The position numbers and the translations under genes are program-made. Below the pieces are notes generated by a model. It worked only from the letters and a program-made list of their open reading frames with translations, made no database searches and had not been told where the DNA came from. 64,000 nucleotides of DNA from Methylovirgula sp. 4M-Z18 (GTDB lineage: Bacteria; Pseudomonadota; Alphaproteobacteria; Rhizobiales; Beijerinckiaceae): assembly GCF_037890675.1 (NCBI RefSeq), contig NZ_CP149574.1:310001-374000 (forward strand). Direction: 5' to 3'. Positions 28,502-36,500 of this stretch are shown here, in pieces; position 1 is the stretch's first letter; each line of letters starts with the position of its first letter.

Positions 28502-29545
28502 ATGAGCTTCCTCAACATTCAAAACGTGAAGAAATCCTATGGCGCGGTCCAAGTCGTTAAGGATTTTTCCCTCGCGATCGAAAAGGGCGAATTCATCTCT
28601 TTTCTTGGGCCATCGGGTTGCGGCAAGACCACCGTATTGCGCATGGTCGCCGGGTTCGAGACGGCAACTTCTGGCAATATCACCGTTGACGGCAAGGACC
28701 TGACCAATCTGCCGGCGTCCAAGCGTAATGTCGGCATGGTGTTTCAGGCTTATGCGCTCTTCCCCAATTTGACCGTGGCGGGCAACGTCGGCTTCGGCCT
28801 CAAGATCGCCGGACGCTCGTCGAGCGAGATCGCGGCGCGCGTGAAGGAAATGCTCGAGATCATCAAGCTGCCGCATCTCGCCGACCGCTATCCTTATCAA
28901 TTGTCGGGCGGTCAGCAGCAGCGCGTGGCGCTGGCGCGCGCCCTTGCCGCCCGTCCGCAGGTCCTGCTGCTGGACGAGCCGCTTTCAGCGCTCGACGCGA
29001 AAATCCGCGTCTCCTTGCGCGAGGAAATCCGTAACCTGCAGCGCCAGCTCGGCATCACGACGATTTTCGTGACGCACGATCAGGAAGAGGCGCTTTCGAT
29101 CTCCGACCGGATCGTCGTGATGAGCGAAGGCATCGCGCAGCAGATCGGCACGCCGCAGGAGATCTACAACAGCCCGGCGACGCCCTTCGTTGCTTCCTTC
29201 GTCGGCACGCTCAACGTACTGCAGGCCGATGTGGTGAATGCCGCGAGCGGCGAATTGCGCGCCGAGGGGCAAAGGATCATCACCAGCCGCGCTCTGCCGA
29301 GCTCAGGCAATGTGAAGATCGCCCTGCGCCCCGAGGCCATCCGCCTCGGCGCCCAGGACGGCGAGAACGTCATCGCGGCGGTGGTGGAGGACGTGAATTT
29401 CCTCGGACCGGTGATGCGGGTGAAAGCCAAGACGGGCGGCGCCCAAGTCCATTTCGATCTTTTCAACCAACCGGGCGTGCATCCGCCGCAGGCCGGTCAA
29501 GATGTGCAACTACGCTTCCGGCACGAGGATGTGCTGGTCGTATAG
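28502..29545 (+). CDS. ABC transporter ATP-binding protein
   Basis: PotA/AfuC-type ATPase, 347 residues. Walker A GPSGCGKTT, Q-loop MVFQAYALFPNLTV, signature LSGGQQQRVALARAL, Walker B VLLLDEPLSALDAKIR and switch VTHDQEEALSISDR. A C-terminal TOBE-like regulatory domain (about 240-347) follows. The ATG at 28502 starts MSFLNIQNVKKSYGAVQ; a GTG at 28490, overlapping the permease stop, is also possible. It completes the SBP-permease-permease-ATPase operon. Confidence 0.88.
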   Translation: MSFLNIQNVKKSYGAVQVVKDFSLAIEKGEFISFLGPSGCGKTTVLRMVAGFETATSGNITVDGKDLTNLPASKRNVGMVFQAYALFPNLTVAGNVGFGLKIAGRSSSEIAARVKEMLEIIKLPHLADRYPYQLSGGQQQRVALARALAARPQVLLLDEPLSALDAKIRVSLREEIRNLQRQLGITTIFVTHDQEEALSISDRIVVMSEGIAQQIGTPQEIYNSPATPFVASFVGTLNVLQADVVNAASGELRAEGQRIITSRALPSSGNVKIALRPEAIRLGAQDGENVIAAVVEDVNFLGPVMRVKAKTGGAQVHFDLFNQPGVHPPQAGQDVQLRFRHEDVLVV

Positions 29546-29568
29546 AGTCTCAGATTATTGAGTAACGT

Positions 29569-29781
29569 TTATATAGAGAGCACCCAAACTGCTACAGCCG
29601 CAACGAACTTGAGCCAGGCATTTAGCTCAGGAAGATCATATCGCGCCATTTCGATCAAGCCGCCAGGAGCGATGCCAAATTCGCGGCGACTCCTGCGGCG
29701 CCAGTCGACGTGAGGTTTGAGATCAATAATCGCCGAGATCATAAAGATTGCGGCGGCTACGTAGTAAACAAGGTGAGTCAT
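29569..29781 (-). CDS. Small hypothetical membrane protein
   Basis: 70 residues, not recognised. Two hydrophobic stretches, about 4-20 (LVYYVAAAIFMISAIID) and 54-70 (AWLKFVAAVAVWVLSI), enclose a basic loop with DWRRRSRREFG. Base composition is visibly lower in GC than the flanking genes. No strong Shine-Dalgarno is visible. It could be a real small protein or a chance frame. Confidence 0.45.
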   Translation of the reverse strand: MTHLVYYVAAAIFMISAIIDLKPHVDWRRRSRREFGIAPGGLIEMARYDLPELNAWLKFVAAVAVWVLSI

Positions 29782-29845
29782 CTATTTACTCGTTCGCTCT
29801 CCCCAGCGCGTCTAGCCTAGCTCAAAATACCGTCTAGCGAATACC

Positions 29846-31177
29846 TCACCGCGCCTTTTGCATCGCGTCGAGCAGCGCCACGGTCGGGTAGCCGTCGGCC
29901 ACCAATCCGCGCTTGCGCTGAAAATCGCGGATAGCTTCGCGCATCAGGTCGCCGACGCGGCCGTCGACATTGCCGACATTGTAGCCGAGCCGCACCAATT
30001 GCCGCTGCATCTGGAAGCATTGCGCTTCGTTCAATTGCGGCTGATGCACCGGCCAGGCGCCTTGCACGCCCGGTTTGCCGGCAATCCGGTCGGCGAGGAT
30101 TGCGACGGCGAGCGTATAGGACAGCGAATTGTTGTAGCTCTTGATCACCTTGAAATTGCGGGTGATGAGATAGGCCGGGCCATGGCTGCTGGCCGGAAAC
30201 ATCAGCGCGTAATTGCCATGTGCCGGCAGCGGCGCCCCATCGATCTGCGTTACGCCCTTGGTGGCAAACTCGCCGACCGGCACGTAACGCGATTCATCGA
30301 AGGCCGAGGCGTCGAAGCCCTGCGGCAGTGTAACTTCAAAGCCCCAAGGCTCGCCGGCGATCCAGCCGTGCGCCTTGAGATAATTGGCCATGGAGGCGAG
30401 GGAATCCGGTACGTTCGACCAGATGTCCTTGCTGCCGCTGCCATCGAAATCGACCGCGTATTGGATGAAGGTCGAGGGCATGAATTGGGGCTGGCCCATG
30501 GCGCCAGCCCAGGAGCCGCGCATCTCTTCCTTAGTCAATTGGCCGCTCTGCAAAATTTTCAAAGCAATGAGCAATTCGTAACGGAAAAAGTCGCCGCGGT
30601 AACGCACATAAGCGAGGCTCGCGAGCGAGCGGATTACATAGTGGGTGTCTGCTGCACCGCCGAAATTCGTCTCCATCCCCCACACGCCGAGCACGACGTT
30701 CTGGTCGACGCCATATCGCTGCTCGACCTTGTCGAGCGTCGATTTCCATTGCGCGGAAATCTCCTGGCCTTTGTGCACGCGCGTCTCGGTGACGGCACCG
30801 CCAAGATATTGCCAGATCGGCCGGGCGAATTCTGCCTGCTTGCGGGTGATCGCAATGACCGACGGGTCCGGCGTCACGCCGGCGAAAGCGTCGTCGAACG
30901 TCTCGCGCGAAACCCCTTGGGTTTTCGCATCGGGCCACAGCTCCTGCAGGAACTTGGCGAACCCTGCGTCGGGCGGCGGGCCCTTGGCGTGGGCGTAGCC
31001 CGCGTGAAAGAGATAGAGCAGGCCCGCGACGAACAGGGCCGCGAGCACGATCATGCGCAGAATCTGCGCCATCGAGGCGGCGCAGCTTGTCGAGCGAATG
31101 GGTTTAAGCGGTGTTGAAAAATCCTGCGCGGAGGGTGTCTTGCCCTGCGGCGTGAATCTGCCGATGACGAGGCTCAT
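29846..31177 (-). CDS. Lytic murein transglycosylase (MltB family) with peptidoglycan-binding domain
   Basis: Cell-wall lytic enzyme, 443 residues. A membrane anchor or uncleaved signal lies near 36-57 (MAQILRMIVLAALFVAGLLY). The SLT_2 catalytic domain spans about 70-365 with the catalytic Glu in VLGVWGMETNFGG and MGQPQFMPSTFIQYAVDFDG. A PG_binding_1 domain is at the C-terminus (LVRLGYNVGNVDGRVGD). The start at 31177 has AAGGA upstream; a later start at 31072 would begin at the anchor itself. It is divergent from the AIM24 gene. Confidence 0.9.
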   Translation of the reverse strand: MSLVIGRFTPQGKTPSAQDFSTPLKPIRSTSCAASMAQILRMIVLAALFVAGLLYLFHAGYAHAKGPPPDAGFAKFLQELWPDAKTQGVSRETFDDAFAGVTPDPSVIAITRKQAEFARPIWQYLGGAVTETRVHKGQEISAQWKSTLDKVEQRYGVDQNVVLGVWGMETNFGGAADTHYVIRSLASLAYVRYRGDFFRYELLIALKILQSGQLTKEEMRGSWAGAMGQPQFMPSTFIQYAVDFDGSGSKDIWSNVPDSLASMANYLKAHGWIAGEPWGFEVTLPQGFDASAFDESRYVPVGEFATKGVTQIDGAPLPAHGNYALMFPASSHGPAYLITRNFKVIKSYNNSLSYTLAVAILADRIAGKPGVQGAWPVHQPQLNEAQCFQMQRQLVRLGYNVGNVDGRVGDLMREAIRDFQRKRGLVADGYPTVALLDAMQKAR

Positions 31178-31353
31178 GGGTCGATCCTTAGGCCATTCCG
31201 CCGGAACTGAAAACGAATCACGGCCTTGGTCGCATGACTCTAAATACGGGAGATTTAACGCGTTGTTAACCATGATATAGAGGTTAGAACGATCCATTCG
31301 AACCGCGGCGGCATTAAGGCGAAGCCGGCCGTATATGGGTAAGGGGGTAAACA

Positions 31354-32133
31354 ATGCGCTACCAGATTTCCGGTACGGTGATGCAGACGGTCGCGATCGA
31401 TCTCGCGCCCGGCGAGACGGTCTACAGCCAGACCAATTGCATGGCGTGGATGAACGATGCGGTGCGCATGGATACCCATACCGGCGGCGGCTTTCTTGCC
31501 GGCTTACGCCGGAGCTTCGGCGGCGGCTCGTTTTTCGTGACCGATTTTACCGCGCAGGGCGCCGGCCATGTGGCCTTCGCGCCGCGCTTTCCGGGTACGA
31601 TCATCCCGGTGCAATTGCAGGCCAGCCAGTCGCTGATCTGCCGCAAGGAAACCTTTCTTGTGGCCGAGAAAGCCATCAGCCTGGAACTCGCCTGGCAGAA
31701 AAGCATCGGCGCCGGTTTCTTCGGCGGCTCGGGCTTTGTGCTGCAAAAGGTGACGGGTCCCGGCATGGTCTGGCTCGATCTCTCCGGCGAACTCGTCGAG
31801 CGCGATCTTGCGCCGGGCGAGCGGCTGCTGGTGCATGCGGGCCATGTTGGGGTGATCGAGCCGAGCGTCGGGTTCGATATTCAGCGCGTCGCGGGCTTCA
31901 AGAACATTCTGTTCGGCGGCGAGGGGCTGTTTCTCGCGACGTTGACCGGTCCCGGCCATATTTGGCTGCAAAGCATGCCGATCCTGAATCTCGCCGAGGA
32001 GATCGGCCGGTATCTGCCGGGCAGCGGCGGCGACACGGGCGCTAATTCCTCCTCCGGCACGATGGCGACGGGCGCCGCGCTCGGGGCAGTCGGGACGCTG
32101 CTGGGCGGGTTTCTAGGCTCGAGCAACGATTAG
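31354..32133 (+). CDS. AIM24 / TIGR00266 family protein
   Basis: 259 residues of the AIM24 beta-helical fold: MRYQISGTVMQTVAIDLAPGE, MAWMNDAVRMDT, SFGGGSFFVTDFTAQGAG, MVWLDLSGELVERDLAPGERLLVHAGHVG and NILFGGEGLFLATLTGPGHIWLQSMP. The last 40 residues are Gly/Ser/Ala-rich (GSGGDTGANSSSG..LGGFLGSSND). The cellular function of bacterial members is unknown. A good Shine-Dalgarno (AAGGGGG) precedes the ATG. Its stop codon TAG is the first three bases of a RIME-like repeat. Confidence 0.9.
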   Translation: MRYQISGTVMQTVAIDLAPGETVYSQTNCMAWMNDAVRMDTHTGGGFLAGLRRSFGGGSFFVTDFTAQGAGHVAFAPRFPGTIIPVQLQASQSLICRKETFLVAEKAISLELAWQKSIGAGFFGGSGFVLQKVTGPGMVWLDLSGELVERDLAPGERLLVHAGHVGVIEPSVGFDIQRVAGFKNILFGGEGLFLATLTGPGHIWLQSMPILNLAEEIGRYLPGSGGDTGANSSSGTMATGAALGAVGTLLGGFLGSSND

Positions 32134-32234
32134 AGCATTTTCCAGAAAAGTTGCACGACTTTTCGGTTAAGAAAATGCGACAAAACAAAGAAGTAGAGCA
32201 ATTTTGCGATTCTGAAAGAACGCAAAATGCTCTA
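32131..32234. repeat. RIME-like intergenic repeat
   Basis: 104 bp bounded by TAGAGCATTTT (32131-32141) and its inverted copy AAAATGCTCTA (32224-32234). Inside are hairpins GAAAAGT..ACTTTTC and GAGCAATTTTGCG..CGCAAAATGCTC. The layout (two palindromes with conserved TAGAGCA ends and a GAAAATGCG(A/T)CAAAACAAA middle) is that of the Rhizobium intergenic mosaic element. It lies between two convergent genes and supplies the stop codon of the AIM24 gene. Confidence 0.8.
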
Positions 32235-32253
32235 GGGCCGCGCGGCCCACTCG

Positions 32254-33228
32254 TTACACCACGCCGAGCCGCAGCAGGTCGTGGAAATGCACCACGCCGT
32301 TCGGCTTGTTATCGCCGTCCACCACGATCAGCACCGAGCGCTTGGTGCTGGTCAGGATTTCGAGCGCCTCGGCCGCCAGCGCATCCTCGGCGATGGTCAG
32401 CGGCCTGTGGGTCATGATGGCGGTGACCGGCTCGGTGACGAGGTCGTGCTTCATGTGCCGGCGCAGGTCGCCGTCGGTGATGATGCCTGCGAGCGCGCCG
32501 TTACCGTCGACCACACAGGTGCAGCCCAGGCCCTTGGCCGAAATCTCGACGATCGCCGCGCCCATATCGGCTTTGAGCGGCACGATCGGCAGGCGCTCTC
32601 CCGTGTGCATCACTTGGCGCACATACATCAGCCGCGCGCCGAGCTTGCCGCCGGGATGGAACACTTTGAAATCATGGGCAGTGAAGCCGCGCGCCTCGAG
32701 CAGCGCCACGGCCAGCGCGTCGCCGAGCACCAATTGCATGGTGGTGCTCGTCGTCGGGGCGAGGCCGTTGGGGCAGGCTTCCTTCGCCTTCGGCAGGGCG
32801 AGGCAAACATCCGCTTCGCGGCCGAGCGAACTCTCGGCATTCGAGGTCATGGCGATGAGCGGGATACGGAAGCGCCGCGAATAGGTGATGATGTCGGCAA
32901 GCTCCGGTGTTTCGCCGGACCAGGACAGCGCGAGAATCACGTCATTGGCCTGGATCATGCCAAGATCGCCATGGCTCGCTTCCGCCGGATGCACCATGAG
33001 CGCGGGCGTGCCGGTCGACGCAAGGGTTGCGGCGATCTTGCGGCCGACATGGCCCGATTTGCCCATGCCAGTCACGATCACCCGGCCGCCGGCGCTTTGC
33101 AACAGCGCGAAGGCGGCCTCGAAACTTTTGGCCAGGCCGTTACGGAGCGCGTCTTCCAGGGTGACGATGCCGAGCCGCTCGCATTCCAGGGTCCGGAGCG
33201 CGGAAGGGAGGGGGGAATTTTCGATCAT
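32254..33228 (-). CDS. kpsF: Arabinose-5-phosphate isomerase, KpsF/GutQ family
   Basis: 324-residue isomerase converting ribulose-5-phosphate to arabinose-5-phosphate, the first step toward KDO for lipopolysaccharide. The SIS sugar-isomerase domain spans about 35-170 (VTGMGKSGHVGRKIAATLASTGTPA, EASHGDLGMI, ALSWSGETPEL). Two CBS domains follow (about 205-320; HTGERLPIVPLKADMGAAI, GIITDGDLRRHM). Conserved Lys/His residues of the family are present. It is transcribed alone, convergent with the AIM24 gene. Confidence 0.93.
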   Translation of the reverse strand: MIENSPLPSALRTLECERLGIVTLEDALRNGLAKSFEAAFALLQSAGGRVIVTGMGKSGHVGRKIAATLASTGTPALMVHPAEASHGDLGMIQANDVILALSWSGETPELADIITYSRRFRIPLIAMTSNAESSLGREADVCLALPKAKEACPNGLAPTTSTTMQLVLGDALAVALLEARGFTAHDFKVFHPGGKLGARLMYVRQVMHTGERLPIVPLKADMGAAIVEISAKGLGCTCVVDGNGALAGIITDGDLRRHMKHDLVTEPVTAIMTHRPLTIAEDALAAEALEILTSTKRSVLIVVDGDNKPNGVVHFHDLLRLGVV

Positions 33229-33354
33229 GGCGCCGCTCTTAACATTCCGGAGCTCGGCTGACGAGAGTGCAAACGGGGACTGGTTGCGTCCTATGAGGCC
33301 AAGCTCTGTTCAATCCGCTGAATCTTTCGGAAATCCGCGGCGCCGCGCTGGTTC

Positions 33355-33369
33355 TTAACCTTATGTTAG
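33355..33369. promoter_or_regulatory. CtrA-like binding site
   Basis: TTAA (33355-33358), seven bases, TTAG (33366-33369): one mismatch to the TTAA-N7-TTAA consensus of CtrA, the alphaproteobacterial cell-cycle regulator. Its placement between kpsF and a candidate small-RNA/rcdA region is suggestive only. Confidence 0.4.
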
Positions 33370-33374
33370 CAAAT

Positions 33375-33484
33375 CAGGCGCAGCCTCTTCCTCAGTTCAG
33401 CTTTGCTGGGCTGAGTGGCTCTCCTACACTCCCTTTGACGCCTCCCTGATTAGAACTTCAGCCGCCCCTCGGGCGGCTTTTTTT
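33375..33484 (+). ncRNA. Candidate small RNA ending at an intrinsic terminator
   Basis: A region with no open frame ends in a clear terminator. It contains CTCAGTTCAGC..GCTGGGCTGAG, which can fold as a stem near 33393-33417, and unpaired pyrimidine tracts CTCCCTTTG and CCTCCCTG that could pair with Shine-Dalgarno sequences, as in several rhizobial sRNAs. The 5' end is a guess placed just after the CtrA-like site. Confidence 0.4.
33460..33484 (+). terminator. Intrinsic terminator with no gene upstream
   Basis: AGCCGCCC (33460-33467), loop CTC, GGGCGGCT (33471-33478), then a run of T to 33484. This is a textbook rho-independent terminator on the plus strand, more than 200 bp from any gene end in that direction (kpsF runs the other way), so it must end a transcript starting nearby. 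Confidence 0.85.
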
Positions 33485-33598
33485 GGAGGCGGAACCGCTT
33501 CTTCGCCGATTAAGGTTAATAAAAGCTTTACGCCCGCTTTTCCGCGCCGCCGTCTAAGATGTCGCTTTCGGGGCCATGAATGCCACGGCGAGGGGCAG

Positions 33599-34123
33599 AT
33601 GGTGAAAGCGTCTCATCGGTCAAATCCGCAAAATGTCGTGCGGCTCAACCGGCCGTTCATGCCGGCCGATCCGTTCAAACTGCTGTTTCGTGAGGGCATG
33701 GAACTCGTCGAGGCGGCTGCCGCCTATCTCGACGGCCCCGGCCGGCTCGAGGCGCGCGGCCTGCCGCGCACGCTGGCTTTGGCCTACGCGACCGAGAGCA
33801 TGCGCCTCACCACCCGCTTGACCCATCTCACCTCCTGGCTCGTGCAGACCAGAGCGGTGCATGAGGGCGAGCTTACTCCTGCCCAGACGGTCCACGCCAA
33901 GCAAAAAATTCGCCTGGTTTGCCAGCCGCTTGCGGCGTCCGAAGGGATTTTCGAGGATTTGCCGGAGACTTTGCGCGACCTCTGCACCCGCTCGCTCGTC
34001 TTGCAGGGCAAGATCGTCCGCATGGACGAACTCGGGCGTGCGAAGCGCACGGAACTGCCGCTGTCGGCGGTGCGGGCACAATTCGACCGGTTGCGCGGCG
34101 CCTTCGCCGGGCCATCGGCCTAG
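33599..34123 (+). CDS. rcdA: DUF1465 family protein, RcdA-like
   Basis: 174 residues, mostly helical, cytosolic. DUF1465 is the family that contains Caulobacter RcdA, an adaptor helping ClpXP degrade CtrA and other cell-cycle proteins. Conserved: FKLLFREGMELVEAAAAYLDGPGR, LPRTLALAYATESMRLTTRLTHLTSWL and LPETLRDLCTRSLVLQGKIVRMDEL. AGGGG precedes the ATG. The RcdA function is inferred from the family, and many DUF1465 members are untested. A CtrA-like site upstream fits a cell-cycle role. Confidence 0.8.
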   Translation: MVKASHRSNPQNVVRLNRPFMPADPFKLLFREGMELVEAAAAYLDGPGRLEARGLPRTLALAYATESMRLTTRLTHLTSWLVQTRAVHEGELTPAQTVHAKQKIRLVCQPLAASEGIFEDLPETLRDLCTRSLVLQGKIVRMDELGRAKRTELPLSAVRAQFDRLRGAFAGPSA

Positions 34124-34127
34124 AACG

Positions 34128-34158
34128 GAAAAAGCCCCGGCGATCAACCAGGGCTTTC
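34128..34158 (-). terminator. Terminator for rpmE
   Basis: On the minus strand GAAAGCCC(T), a loop, (C)GGGGCTTTTT: a 7-8 bp stem followed by a run of five T. It lies between the convergent rcdA-like gene and rpmE and could work in both directions, but the T-run favours rpmE. Confidence 0.7.
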
Positions 34159-34185
34159 AACGGAGTTTCCGCTAAATCTTTGAAA

Positions 34186-34416
34186 TTACTTCTTGCCGAG
34201 GCCGAGATTGCCGAAACGCGAGTTGAACTTCGACAGACGGCCGCCGCGGTCGAGCAATTGCTGCGAGCCGCCGGTCCAGGCCGGATGGGTGGTCGGATCG
34301 ATGTCGAGGTTCAGCGTATCGCCGTCCTTGCCATAGGTGGAGCGGGTCATGAACTCGGTGCCATTGGTCATGACGACCTTGATCATGTGGTACGACGGAT
34401 GGGTATCGGCCTTCAT
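34186..34416 (-). CDS. rpmE: 50S ribosomal protein L31
   Basis: 76-residue L31, start [19 protein letters not shown], then [44 protein letters not shown], a typical alphaproteobacterial L31. It has none of the four zinc Cys, so it is the zinc-independent (C-minus) form. It is divergent from the ABC exporter gene 223 bp away, an arrangement common in Hyphomicrobiales. An intrinsic terminator follows. Confidence 0.95.
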   Translation of the reverse strand: MKADTHPSYHMIKVVMTNGTEFMTRSTYGKDGDTLNLDIDPTTHPAWTGGSQQLLDRGGRLSKFNSRFGNLGLGKK

Positions 34417-34638
34417 GGGTCAGTTCCTTAAAACTCTACGCGCGAGCACGATGGCGCTGCAAAGGCCGGTCCGAACTCGAACAAAATTCGTGTGAGCCCG
34501 CGCCTATAAAGCAAAGAGGCTGAGAAAACAAGGTGGGATTTCGCGCAAACCTCGGACACAGCGCGGCCAAAGGGCGCACGGGATGAAATTGCCGTGGCAA
34601 TTGATATATAAGCCGCGCCAATGTCCTAAAGGCCCTCC

Positions 34639-36426
34639 ATGTCCGATACGTCCGAAAGCCCGAAAAGCCGCGTTCCTCTCTCCGCCCTGCGCCCCCTGGT
34701 GCCGATCGCCCTGCGCTACAAGGGCCGAATCTGGGCGACTCTCGCCGCGCTGGTCGTCGCCTCGGTCGCGACCTTGGCCTTGCCGAAAATCGGCCAGAAA
34801 ATGATCGACGACGGCTTTTCCAAGCTGGATTCCGGCTCCATCCATCTCTATTTCGGCGCCATGTTCGTCACCGCGGCGATCATCGGCCTCGCGAGCGGTG
34901 CGCGTTATTATTGCGTCATGACCTTGGGCGAACGGGTGGTGGCGGATCTGCGCGATGCTTTGTTCCGTCATCTCACCCGGCTCGATGCGCAATTCTTCGA
35001 TACGGCCAAAACCGGCGAATTGCTGTCGCGCCTGACCTCCGACACGACGCAGATCCGGTCGGCTTTCGGCGCTTCCGCCTCGATCGCCCTGCGCAATCTC
35101 ATCCTGCTGGTCGGTGCGATCGTCGCCATGGTGATCACCAGCCCGAAGCTCTCAGGGCTCATGCTGATCGCGATTCCGATGATCGTGCTGCCTCTGGTGA
35201 TGGCCGGCCGGTCGGTGCGCGGCCGCTCGCGCAGGGCCCAGGACGCTCTCGCCGATGCGAGCGCCTATGCCGCCGAGAATCTCGGTGCCATGCGCACGAT
35301 GCAGGCGTTCAACGCGCAGAAGGTCGCGACGCGGCGGTTCCTGGACGCCGCGGAAAACGCCTATGATGCCGCGCGCCAGGCCATCCAGGCCCGCGCCTAT
35401 CTCACTGCCGGGGCCTTCTTCCTGGCCTCCGCCGCCGTCGTCGGTGTGTTGTGGCTGGGCGCGCGCGATGTGCTTGCCGGGCAGCTGACCGACGGTACGC
35501 TGACGCAGTTCATTCTCTACGCCATTTTTGCGGCCTCCTCGCTCGGCGCGTTGTCCGAAGTCTGGAGCGAAGTTTCGGCGGCGGCCGGGGCGGCAAGCCG
35601 TATTGGTGAAATCATGGCGGTCGTCCCGCGCGTGACGGCGCCGCCGCATCCGGCCGTTCTGCCGCCGCCGCGCGGCAAAGTCGCGTTCGATGACGTCAGC
35701 TTCGCCTATCCGACGCGCGTCAGCGACGTCGTGGTGCACGACATCAGCTTTGTCGTGCGGCCCGGCGAGACGGTCGCGATCGTCGGCCCTTCGGGAGCCG
35801 GCAAATCGACGGTGTTCCAATTGCTGATGCGCTTTTACGATCCGAGCGCCGGCGCGGTCCGGGTCGAGGACACCGATATCCGCACGCTCGATCCCGATGC
35901 TTTGCGTGCGCGCATCGCCCTCGTGCCGCAGGAACCGGTGATCTTCGGCGCGAGCATCGCCGACAATATCCGTTATGGCCGCCCCGAAGCGAGCGACGCC
36001 GAGGTGCGCGCGGCGGCGGAACGCGCCAATGCCGACGATTTCATCCAGCAAATGCCGGAAGGCTATGCGACGCGTGTCGGCGAGCGCGGCGTCACCCTGT
36101 CCGGCGGTCAGCGCCAGCGCATCGCCATTGCCCGCGCGATCCTGAAAGACGCCCCGATCCTGCTGCTCGACGAAGCGACATCGGCGCTCGATGCAGAGAA
36201 TGAAACCATTGTGCAGCAGGCGCTCGAAGGCCTGATGCACAACCGGACGACGCTGGTCATCGCACATCGGCTCGCCACCGTTCTGTCGGCGGATCGCATT
36301 CTGGTGATGGATGGCGGCCGCATCGTCGAGGAAGGCAACCACATCAGTCTGGTGGCGAGGGGCGGTCTTTATGCCCGTCTCGCCAAATTGCAATTCGAGA
36401 CGGGAGCGGCCGCGTCAGCGATGTAA
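34639..36426 (+). CDS. ABC exporter, fused membrane and ATPase domains
   Basis: Half-transporter of the MsbA/BmrA/Atm1 type, 595 residues. The six-helix membrane domain covers about 25-325 (ARYYCVMTLGERVVADLRDALFRHLTRLDAQFFDTAKTGELLSRL is the first coupling-helix region). The ATPase domain covers about 345-590: Walker A GPSGAGKST, signature [15 protein letters not shown], Walker B ILLLDEATSALDAENE, switch VIAHRLAT. Homologues next to rpmE are conserved in Hyphomicrobiales. The substrate (lipid or drug) is unknown. Confidence 0.92.
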   Translation: MSDTSESPKSRVPLSALRPLVPIALRYKGRIWATLAALVVASVATLALPKIGQKMIDDGFSKLDSGSIHLYFGAMFVTAAIIGLASGARYYCVMTLGERVVADLRDALFRHLTRLDAQFFDTAKTGELLSRLTSDTTQIRSAFGASASIALRNLILLVGAIVAMVITSPKLSGLMLIAIPMIVLPLVMAGRSVRGRSRRAQDALADASAYAAENLGAMRTMQAFNAQKVATRRFLDAAENAYDAARQAIQARAYLTAGAFFLASAAVVGVLWLGARDVLAGQLTDGTLTQFILYAIFAASSLGALSEVWSEVSAAAGAASRIGEIMAVVPRVTAPPHPAVLPPPRGKVAFDDVSFAYPTRVSDVVVHDISFVVRPGETVAIVGPSGAGKSTVFQLLMRFYDPSAGAVRVEDTDIRTLDPDALRARIALVPQEPVIFGASIADNIRYGRPEASDAEVRAAAERANADDFIQQMPEGYATRVGERGVTLSGGQRQRIAIARAILKDAPILLLDEATSALDAENETIVQQALEGLMHNRTTLVIAHRLATVLSADRILVMDGGRIVEEGNHISLVARGGLYARLAKLQFETGAAASAM

Positions 36427-36500
36427 GCCTTCACGAATATGTGCTTTTTGCTTGATCGTGCTTTTGTGCATTGTGGGCGCAAATTCAACATGAGCAGCAC

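Larger units (their letters stand above)
33229..33598. other. kpsF-rcdA intergenic region
   Basis: A 370-bp non-coding stretch between divergent genes. It holds a CtrA-like site (33355-33369) and an intrinsic terminator (33460-33484) with no open frame between them, which suggests a short independent transcript. An A/T-rich patch (GATTAAGGTTAATAAAAGC, about 33508-33526) may belong to the rcdA promoter. Confidence 0.6.

Noticed and set aside
25604-29545. Iron(III) transporter operon
   Set aside because: The families fit, but the Pho-box-like sites and the divergent ugp operon speak for a phosphorus substrate, so I left the substrate open instead of calling iron.
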